Assembly (NCBI GenBank): GCA_016745035.1
Contig: JADGDE010000002.1
Coordinates: forward strand, 124,433-188,432
Length of the DNA stretch: 64,000 nt
Direction: 5' to 3'
Source: Thiotrichales bacterium
Lineage (GTDB): Bacteria; Pseudomonadota; Gammaproteobacteria; Beggiatoales; Beggiatoaceae
Part shown: positions 1 to 6,410 of the stretch, in pieces
How positions within the stretch are numbered: the first letter of the stretch is position 1
Layout: every line of letters begins with the position of its first letter
Notes under the pieces: model-generated
What the model was told of the DNA's origin: nothing
Seen by the model: the letters and a program-made list of their open reading frames with translations, nothing else
Databases searched by the model: none
Translations under genes and position numbers: made by a program

Positions 1-704
1 ACCACATTGCCAAGGTTGCTGCCATCGCGGTTGAGGTGTTTTTGCGGACCGACACGGGGCAAATCTCGCGCCGCATCGGGGGTGAAATAAGACAAATACC
101 AGCCTTCGATAAAACGCCGAAATTTAGCAATGCGCGGGTGTTCTTTCAAATTGCCCAGCGTGGCGATACCCAACTGGCGCGGGTCATCGAGTTCAACCCA
201 TTCTTTGGCGTTGTCTTCTTGGTCGCCGGAATCAATTTCTAAAGCATTGCCCGCCCAAACGCTGCCTTTGCCTTTTTTTAAGTCCAAAAATGAATAAGGT
301 TTGCCTTTGCGCTGTCCTTGTCGCCGCTGACGCAGACGTTCGAGTAAAATCACCGGACGCGCATATTTATCCGCGCCAATTTCGAGATTATAAGACATCG
401 GGCGCTCGTTTAAGCTCTCGCGGTAATAAATCTCAAACTCAATCGCCCCGCGTTTGCCCAAAGACCGTAACTTAGCAAAACCGCCCCGATCTTGGCGATA
501 ACAGGCATCTTCAACCCCAAAAGTCAGGCAATCGGCTAAAAAACCAAAGGCATCGAATAAACTACTTTTACCCGTGCCATTGCGCCCAATCACCACCGTC
601 AGCGGCTCTAGTGGGGCTTTGTTGCGCTCACTAATGGTACGCCCCAAAGACACATCTTTCAGCGCTCGATAGTTTTTAATCCGAAAGCCTTCGATTAACG
701 CCAT
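1..704 (-). CDS. AAA-family ATPase (AAA_21/RecF-like), 3' end outside window
   Basis: This is an ATP-binding protein of the SMC/RecF-like AAA_21 type, and about 234 residues are visible. The start is MALIEGFRIKNYRALKD, a typical opening for this family (a first strand followed by 'I.NYRAL.D'). A Walker A motif GRNGTGKSS follows at about residues 40-48. The C-terminal half, with Walker B and the signature motif, lies beyond base 1. The start codon ATG is at 704, only three bases after the cysG stop, so the two genes are probably cotranscribed and translationally coupled. Family members of this kind are found in DNA repair, OLD-type nucleases and defence modules; without the C-terminus I cannot say which. 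The siroheme-synthase neighbour does not suggest a role. Family call fairly sure, function unknown. Confidence 0.75.
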   Translation of the reverse strand, partial: MALIEGFRIKNYRALKDVSLGRTISERNKAPLEPLTVVIGRNGTGKSSLFDAFGFLADCLTFGVEDACYRQDRGGFAKLRSLGKRGAIEFEIYYRESLNERPMSYNLEIGADKYARPVILLERLRQRRQGQRKGKPYSFLDLKKGKGSVWAGNALEIDSGDQEDNAKEWVELDDPRQLGIATLGNLKEHPRIAKFRRFIEGWYLSYFTPDAARDLPRVGPQKHLNRDGSNLGNV

Positions 705-707
705 GCG

Positions 708-2096
708 TTATTCGCTCTCGCTCTTAAACCATTTGAGTTTTTCTTGCAGCTTGACCACGTCGCCGACAATAATCAAACTCGGCGGTTTGACATTTTCGTT
801 TTTAATCAAATCGGGCAAAGTTGAAAGCGTGCCCGTGAACACGCGCTGCTCAGGCGTGGTGGCTTGTTGTACTAGGGCAATTGGTTTATCGGCGGGTACG
901 CCGTGCTCCATCAGTTTTTGACACAAAACCGGCAAGCCCATATAGCCCATATAGACCACCACGGTTTGCTGTGGCTGTGCCAGCGCTTCCCAGTTGAGGT
1001 TCATGGTATTGTCTTTCAGGTGTCCGGTGACGAATAAACAGGATTGCGCGTAATCGCGGTGAGTGAGCGGAATACCTGCATACGCCGCTGTGCCGAGGGC
1101 GGCGGTAATCGCGGGCACGACTTGGAAGTTCACACCCTCAGCGGCTAAGGTTTCGATTTCCTCTCCGCCACGACCAAAGATAAACGGATCGCCGCCTTTG
1201 AGCCGTACCACGCGTTTGTTTTCTTTCGCCAGTTTTGCCAATAATTTATTGATGTCTTCTTGGCGCAAGGCATGGTCAGCACGGGCTTTGCCGACATAAA
1301 TGCGCTCGGCATCACGGCGGGTCAGCTCTAAAATCGGTTTGGAGACCAAGCGGTCATAAACCACCACATCGGCTTGCTGCATCAAACGCAAGGCGCGGAA
1401 GGTCAATAAGTCGGGGTCGCCTGGGCCTGCGCCGACTAAATAGACTTCGCCCTTGGCTTTTGGTGCGGCTTGCTTGAGGCATTCTTCGAGGCGCTCTTCA
1501 GCTTCTTGCTCGCGTCCACTTAAGACCATTTCCGCAATCGAGCCTTGCAGGAGTTTTTCCCAAAAACGCCGCCGCTCGGCTTGCGATTCATAACGCCCTT
1601 TAACTTGCGAACGGAATTTTTTAATCAAGCCTGCCAAACGCCCATAAGCATTGGGAATCAGGCTCTCAAGTTTGACCCGCAACACCCGCGATAATAAGGG
1701 CGATGCGCCATTGCTAGAAATGGCAATTTGTAAAGGGTCGCGGTCGATGATAGAGGGAAAAATCACATTGCCTTGCGCCGACTGGTCAGCGACATTGACC
1801 AGTTTTTCATGGTCTTGTGCCAGTTGGTTAATTTCTTGATTGACCTCGGCGCTATCGGTGGCGGCGATGATTAAATATTGCCCATCCAAATCCCGATGTT
1901 GAAATGCGCGGGCATGGTGAATAATCGTGCCTGCCTCTGCCAAGGCTAATAAATCATCCCGACTCTCAGGCGAGACCAAGGTCACATGTGCGCCAGCTTT
2001 TAATAATAATTGTACTTTACGGCTGGCAACGTCTCCACCACCGACAACAAGGCAGGGGCGTTGTTTCAGATCCAGACAAAGGGGTAAAAAATCCAT
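708..2096 (-). CDS. cysG: Siroheme synthase CysG (precorrin-2 dehydrogenase / ferrochelatase / uroporphyrinogen-III methyltransferase)
   Basis: This trifunctional enzyme converts uroporphyrinogen III to siroheme, the cofactor of sulfite and nitrite reductases. The 462-residue length matches the E. coli type. The N-terminal half opens with a Rossmann motif (VVGGGDVASRK, about residue 17) for the NAD-dependent dehydrogenase/chelatase. The C-terminal SUMT half starts near residue 217 with VYLVGAGPGDPDLLT and contains VVRLKGGDPFIFGRGGEE, the SAM and substrate motifs of the family. The ATG at 2096 gives the canonical MDFLPLCLDLK start. An ATPase gene begins three bases after its stop. Siroheme supply would fit an organism with sulfur or nitrogen oxyanion metabolism, but no reductase is in this window. 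Very secure. Confidence 0.97.
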   Translation of the reverse strand: MDFLPLCLDLKQRPCLVVGGGDVASRKVQLLLKAGAHVTLVSPESRDDLLALAEAGTIIHHARAFQHRDLDGQYLIIAATDSAEVNQEINQLAQDHEKLVNVADQSAQGNVIFPSIIDRDPLQIAISSNGASPLLSRVLRVKLESLIPNAYGRLAGLIKKFRSQVKGRYESQAERRRFWEKLLQGSIAEMVLSGREQEAEERLEECLKQAAPKAKGEVYLVGAGPGDPDLLTFRALRLMQQADVVVYDRLVSKPILELTRRDAERIYVGKARADHALRQEDINKLLAKLAKENKRVVRLKGGDPFIFGRGGEEIETLAAEGVNFQVVPAITAALGTAAYAGIPLTHRDYAQSCLFVTGHLKDNTMNLNWEALAQPQQTVVVYMGYMGLPVLCQKLMEHGVPADKPIALVQQATTPEQRVFTGTLSTLPDLIKNENVKPPSLIIVGDVVKLQEKLKWFKSESE

Positions 2097-2256
2097 GTAT
2101 GCATATCCATCAAAGAGTCGGATTAAAAAGGTTTAAGAATAGCCTTTAGTTTTTGGGGAAATAATCGGCATTTTTCAAGTCTTGAATTTTAGCATGGAAA
2201 GGGGGGGCTGGATAAAATCTAAGGGCTATTTTAGCACGCGGATAAACACAGATGAG

Positions 2257-2283
2257 TAGAGACGTAGCATTGCTACGTCTCTA
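2257..2283. repeat. Perfect 12-bp stem palindrome (hairpin) after the cytochrome gene
   Basis: The arms TAGAGACGTAGC and GCTACGTCTCTA are exact reverse complements around a three-base ATT loop. The hairpin lies seven bases past the stop of the di-haem cytochrome gene, in its transcript, and there is no T-run after it. It could be a stabilising 3' hairpin, a weak terminator, or a copy of a dispersed palindromic repeat; I see no second copy in this window. The remaining 193-bp gap (2097-2289) shows nothing else I can support. Confidence 0.6.
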
Positions 2284-2289
2284 ACAAGC

Positions 2290-4488
2290 CTACAAGGTTT
2301 TTATATATTCTAACAAGGCATCACACTCTCCGCTATTGAGTTTAGGTCCTATTACTCCAGAGGGCTGTTGATGGCGCGCTTTGTCTGGGTCATATTGGCT
2401 GCTAAAATAATGCCCGCTATTATGATTGCCCGTCGTGCTGGTATCGAGAATAAAATAGCCTTCTTTAGTATATAACTTGCCTTTATCTACCTGTTTTTGT
2501 GCCATAGATTGGAAGTCTTTAGGTTGGGCTAAACCGATATTTTTTTTATCAAAGGCAATATCACCGAGTTGGACAAAGCGCGGACGTTCATCGACATCTT
2601 TACAAACCAAGTCTTTAACCGTTGCCACTGAACCATTGTGTAAAAATGGCGCAGTTGCCCAAATACCATTGAGTGGGCGGGCTTTATAACCCCAACCTAC
2701 TTGCAGACAATTAGGTCGTTCGTTTTCCAATAGCCATTGTGCCTCTCTGGAGCTAATGCCGTTACTCTTATACCAAGCACCAATGGTTTGTTGCACCAAA
2801 GCGCCTAAGGCAAGCCCAAAATTCAGCTTACCGCCATCACGGATTGGCACATCAACCAAGTCTAAATCAACACTTAAGCCTTGCGCCCAACGCTCTCTTA
2901 ACACCGGGTCATTGAGTAACTGGTTCATATCCCGACCGCAAACGGTGGTTTTAATCCCCATGCCGCGTATTTTTTCTGATTTTGGCACGAGGTCATTGCC
3001 AGCGGTATTGACCGTACGGTTAGGCAAAATAGCTCCTTGCCCTGGGTCTGTGCCAATGCGTGCTTGTGGAATAATTTTTAACTTCAGGACTTTTTCTTGG
3101 GTCTCATAGGTTTTACCGCCCGTATTCCATTTGATTGCATAAAAGTGTTCCCAAATTTTTGTATCATTTAGAGCGGGTAAGTGACAGCGGGCGCAATGGC
3201 TATCATAGACTTGCTTACCTTGCGTATGTTTGTTTGTGTCGATAGTGCCCAAGGTATTTTCTGGCCAATGAGGAGATAACAAGCCGGTGAATTTTTGGTT
3301 TTCTAATGGCGGTTTGCCCGCTAAAAATTCCTCTATCCACCATAGGTTTAACACAGGGATGGATGAATCAAAACGGTTGTCTTTTTTCGGTGAATCAAAA
3401 CTAATTTCGGCATGTAAGCCCATCGCCTCACCGGCGTTACGAATTAATGGTCCCATGATAGAGCCATCATATTGCACCCAATCAAACCATGAAGAAGTCC
3501 AAATATGCGGATAAGTCACTGGGGCTTGAATCGGATGGTAGTTATTACGCCAGTTCAAATCTTGCGAGAACACTTGGTTGCCAATGCGATTAAGCGCATC
3601 TAAGCGGGTAAAGCCTTCTTGTACTTCGATAATATCAATGTTTTTCTGGCTGGCTAATAAGACGTTTTGCAAATCTTTAGCTAATTGAACCTTGCCTGCC
3701 TCAGTAAAGCCTTTGCCCAAGACATTTTTTGCAAAACGGTTAAAGCGACCATCAAATAGCGGAATTTTGCTAGAGAGGGCTGTTTGTACTAAAGCGGCGG
3801 TTAAAGCGCTGGTCAATTGCCCTACATCTGTGTTTGCAGGCGCACCTTCAACAATGTATTCAACTTTTGTCCCCTTGTCTTCGGCGACAAAATGCCCTGT
3901 ATGACAAGCGGAGCAAGTAAAGCCTAAAGCCTCGGTTTCGTGTGGATAGCCGGCCAAGTTTGCCGATAAAGTTTTACTAAAACCAATCGGTAGCCCATCG
4001 GGGTTATTCACCGGGTCAGTTTTGCCGCGAATAAAGCCAAAACGCAATAAATAATCGTCTGCATGAAAGTCTGGTTTTTTGCTAAAAAATACCGTGCTCC
4101 AGATATAAGACCACACCGATTGATTCGGTTGTTCTAGGTTTAAAAACCAATCATAAGGAATCGGTATCTCGGTCGAACCTTGGGTTAGATAATGGTATTT
4201 GCGCGTATCGGCTGTGGGTTGATGGTTGCTATCAACCCAAGTCTCGCCTTGCTCTAACCATTGTTGCGGCAGCCACTTGCCTTGCTTATCTTTGGTTTGT
4301 AAGGCAGGCAAATATTGTGGCGGTGTTAAGGTCTCGACCAAGGTGCGTAAGGTGGCATTTTGCCATATCAATAACAGCACCACGATAAGGACGAGCACCC
4401 ATAACCAACGCCAAGATTTTTTAGTTTGCGTGCGGGCATCATAACGGCCTTTATAGACCCAGTTTTGTATAGTTGTTTGTAAAGACAT
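2290..4488 (-). CDS. Membrane-anchored di-haem c-type cytochrome, RoxA/di-haem peroxidase-like oxygenase
   Basis: A 732-residue protein with one N-terminal membrane anchor (about residues 27-43, WRWLWVLVLIVVLLLIW) and a large periplasmic domain. It has two c-type haem sites: CSACH at about 192-196 and CARCH at about 432-436. This spacing and the CSACH motif resemble rubber oxygenase RoxA and related di-haem dioxygenases, which cleave polyisoprenes or, in Pseudomonas fatty-acid diol synthases, oxygenate unsaturated fatty acids. I infer an oxygenase or peroxidase on a hydrophobic substrate; the exact substrate cannot be read from sequence. It lies 29 bases downstream of a lipoxygenase gene on the same strand, so the two probably act on the same lipid. 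The stop is followed by a perfect hairpin. Confidence 0.8.
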   Translation of the reverse strand: MSLQTTIQNWVYKGRYDARTQTKKSWRWLWVLVLIVVLLLIWQNATLRTLVETLTPPQYLPALQTKDKQGKWLPQQWLEQGETWVDSNHQPTADTRKYHYLTQGSTEIPIPYDWFLNLEQPNQSVWSYIWSTVFFSKKPDFHADDYLLRFGFIRGKTDPVNNPDGLPIGFSKTLSANLAGYPHETEALGFTCSACHTGHFVAEDKGTKVEYIVEGAPANTDVGQLTSALTAALVQTALSSKIPLFDGRFNRFAKNVLGKGFTEAGKVQLAKDLQNVLLASQKNIDIIEVQEGFTRLDALNRIGNQVFSQDLNWRNNYHPIQAPVTYPHIWTSSWFDWVQYDGSIMGPLIRNAGEAMGLHAEISFDSPKKDNRFDSSIPVLNLWWIEEFLAGKPPLENQKFTGLLSPHWPENTLGTIDTNKHTQGKQVYDSHCARCHLPALNDTKIWEHFYAIKWNTGGKTYETQEKVLKLKIIPQARIGTDPGQGAILPNRTVNTAGNDLVPKSEKIRGMGIKTTVCGRDMNQLLNDPVLRERWAQGLSVDLDLVDVPIRDGGKLNFGLALGALVQQTIGAWYKSNGISSREAQWLLENERPNCLQVGWGYKARPLNGIWATAPFLHNGSVATVKDLVCKDVDERPRFVQLGDIAFDKKNIGLAQPKDFQSMAQKQVDKGKLYTKEGYFILDTSTTGNHNSGHYFSSQYDPDKARHQQPSGVIGPKLNSGECDALLEYIKTL

Positions 4489-4517
4489 TCGGTAATCCTT
4501 GAAAAATATTTTTAGCG

Positions 4518-6185
4518 CTAGGCTGAAACACTGTTAGGAATATTATTTGGGTTCATATACGGATAAGAGGTTTGCCGTTTGGCATCTCTGTGCCGTTGTG
4601 CTTGCGCTAACTCATCTAGTTCTTGTTGATAACGCGCAATCACGGACAAGGCTTTCTCATCAAATAAATCACGGCAATATTCGCCCATACGGCTGACTTT
4701 GAAATCGACCGCATAATAAATAAAGGCTTGTTGAAACGACATACTAAACGGTGGAAAAAATTGCATTAGCTCGGCTTGCTTGGCATCGGGCGCAATCGGC
4801 GGCAAAGGCGGATGCCACAATGCTGAGGGCATATTAGGCACGAACTGCGAATATTGTGTTTGTGGGTAATGGATCGCACTGTGGTGCGCGGTGGTGGTAA
4901 AAATAATTTGCCCGATGGTCGCCGCTAGCGATTCTCTATCGGTAAATTTCTCAGGAAAATCATTAATGCCACACTGCCCCTGTTCAGGCGAGCCGGAGAG
5001 TTCCGCTGCCCAAGCTTGTAACTCATAGTCATTAAGCACATCCTCATCGCTGTGGTAATACAGCTCGATATATTCTTTGGCAAAAGCTTGTACGGCATCC
5101 CAGATAGGTTGTCCATCATCACGATAAGGGTAATCTAATTTTGGGTTATCGACATGGCGGTTTTTCATGTCATTGGGGAAGGCGTGTTCTTTAAAGCTAA
5201 AGCTTCGCATTCCCTCGCCCATAAAAGCCACCAAGCCGGGGTTATCAGGTGGAAACATTTTGCCATAGCTGGGGACTTTGCCATCTTGTGGCTCATACAA
5301 AGGGTGCACATTCACGCTTAAGGTGTATTGCAAATGCGGGTCGAGTAAGACCAATAAGGGATGCTGTTTATCGAGCTGTCGATAAGTCACCATGATAATC
5401 GACTCCATCAGATAATGAATCCGCACTGCATGAGACCATAAATCATGCACGGTGGCATCAGCCGCTTGCACACAAGTCTTGGCCATTTTCCACTGCTCAT
5501 TGTCATCAGGGGTAATGATGGGGTTATCGGTGCTAGTATCTTGATTCATATCTAACTGAATCGCCAAAGGCTGTAATTGCCCATCGTCTTTGAGCACAAA
5601 TAAGGCAATCGGCGTGCTGATGTATTTTTGTTTGCCATCAACCTCGCCCAGTTGCTCGGTCAAAGGCTGTAAAAAGTCATATTTCAACACATAGAGTTCA
5701 TTATTCACCAAGGCTTTGTCTAAGGCTGCTTGAGTGATGGGTAGTTGTGCTTCTTGTACTTTAAAGGTCTTAGGCAGCGGGTTATCGGCGTTGACCCCTT
5801 GCAACATAATCGGGTTGGTTCCCATGACACATTGCTGGGAAAAATAGCGGTCATTGAAAAAATCGTTACGAAAGGCGCGGTCGGGATAGGGAGAAAAGGG
5901 GAAATAGATGTAATCGGCGGGTTTTTTATATTGACATTGAAACAGCTTATATTTAATGGTTTTCCATAAGGTCACGGGCAAACTAGGCACTAAACCCAGC
6001 GCATTGCCCAGCGCCTTAAATTGATAATACCATCCGGGCTTTTCCCATTTGGGCAGCTCATTAACGGTGGCAATATGACCATCATAGGTCAGGGTAAAAG
6101 CATAGGCTTTGCGCATTCTGTCCAAGCTTGCTGTTCGTGCAGCCTTATCGGACGAAAATTGCGGCAGACTCAATTTATTAGACAT
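4518..6185 (-). CDS. Lipoxygenase family protein (non-haem iron fatty-acid dioxygenase)
   Basis: This 555-residue protein matches the lipoxygenase catalytic domain and lacks the plant-type PLAT domain. Visible landmarks are 'PIALFVLKDDGQLQPLAIQL' (about 192-211), the iron-ligand helix HAVRIH (H252, H257) followed by HPLLVLLDPHLQYT, and the second ligand helix HSAIH (H435, H439) followed by FVPNMPSALWHPP. The C-terminus is IPNSVSA; family members normally end in isoleucine, whose carboxylate is the fifth iron ligand, so terminal alanine is unusual. It has no obvious signal peptide. Known lipoxygenases add O2 to polyunsaturated fatty acids to give hydroperoxides. The downstream di-haem cytochrome gene suggests a two-step oxylipin operon. 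The ATG at 6185 has a weak AAGG ribosome site. Confidence 0.88.
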   Translation of the reverse strand: MSNKLSLPQFSSDKAARTASLDRMRKAYAFTLTYDGHIATVNELPKWEKPGWYYQFKALGNALGLVPSLPVTLWKTIKYKLFQCQYKKPADYIYFPFSPYPDRAFRNDFFNDRYFSQQCVMGTNPIMLQGVNADNPLPKTFKVQEAQLPITQAALDKALVNNELYVLKYDFLQPLTEQLGEVDGKQKYISTPIALFVLKDDGQLQPLAIQLDMNQDTSTDNPIITPDDNEQWKMAKTCVQAADATVHDLWSHAVRIHYLMESIIMVTYRQLDKQHPLLVLLDPHLQYTLSVNVHPLYEPQDGKVPSYGKMFPPDNPGLVAFMGEGMRSFSFKEHAFPNDMKNRHVDNPKLDYPYRDDGQPIWDAVQAFAKEYIELYYHSDEDVLNDYELQAWAAELSGSPEQGQCGINDFPEKFTDRESLAATIGQIIFTTTAHHSAIHYPQTQYSQFVPNMPSALWHPPLPPIAPDAKQAELMQFFPPFSMSFQQAFIYYAVDFKVSRMGEYCRDLFDEKALSVIARYQQELDELAQAQRHRDAKRQTSYPYMNPNNIPNSVSA

Positions 6186-6217
6186 AAAATACCTTAATTA
6201 TATTTATAGGGAATAAT

Positions 6218-6256
6218 TTATAAAAAGACGTAAGATGAAACCTCACCTTTTGTCAT
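6218..6256 (-). CDS. Possible 12-codon leader ORF upstream of the lipoxygenase gene
   Basis: MTKGEVSSYVFL followed by TAA. A near-perfect ribosome site AAAGGAGG lies seven bases before the ATG and sits in the loop of a predicted hairpin. The ORF ends about 32 bases before the lipoxygenase start. It could be a regulatory leader peptide, or chance. Only the strong ribosome site and the placement support it. Confidence 0.25.
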   Translation of the reverse strand: MTKGEVSSYVFL

Positions 6257-6294
6257 TAGGCAGCCTCCTTTGCTTGCCTACACCTGATTCAGGT
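6257..6294 (-). promoter_or_regulatory. Structured leader: two consecutive hairpins upstream of the lipoxygenase operon
   Basis: On the minus-strand RNA the first hairpin is ACCTG-AAT-CAGGT (6294-6282). The second pairs TAGGCA (6280-6275) with TGCCTA (6262-6257), with a GC/GC extension and a loop holding AAAGGAG. There is no U-run, so it is not a classical terminator. It does not match a TPP or cyclic-di-GMP riboswitch well enough to name one. It could be a cis-regulatory element or an operator (the ACCTGATTCAGGT palindrome). Confidence 0.3.
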
Positions 6295-6352
6295 TAAAGA
6301 GAATAAAAACATAAATATAGTGATAAAACAAGGAGTAAAAATATGATAAAAC

Positions 6353-6389
6353 CACAGGTAAACGTGTTTTTAATCAATACTTACCTGTG
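6353..6389 (-). terminator. Probable terminator of the repeat-protein gene
   Basis: CACAGGTAA (6353-6361) and TTACCTGTG (6381-6389) form a perfect 9-bp stem about 22 bases past the stop at 6411. On the minus strand it is followed by a T-rich stretch (GTTTTATCATATTTTT). Stem and tail fit intrinsic termination; the 19-base loop is long. Confidence 0.45.
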
Positions 6390-6410
6390 TGTATCTGCGG
6401 TTTATTATGC

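Noticed and set aside
6257..6300. TPP or cyclic-di-GMP riboswitch before the lipoxygenase gene
   Set aside because: Short stretches (ACCTGA, GCAAAG) look similar, but the essential partner elements (CTGAGA upstream, or GGCAAACC with a GNRA loop) are absent.
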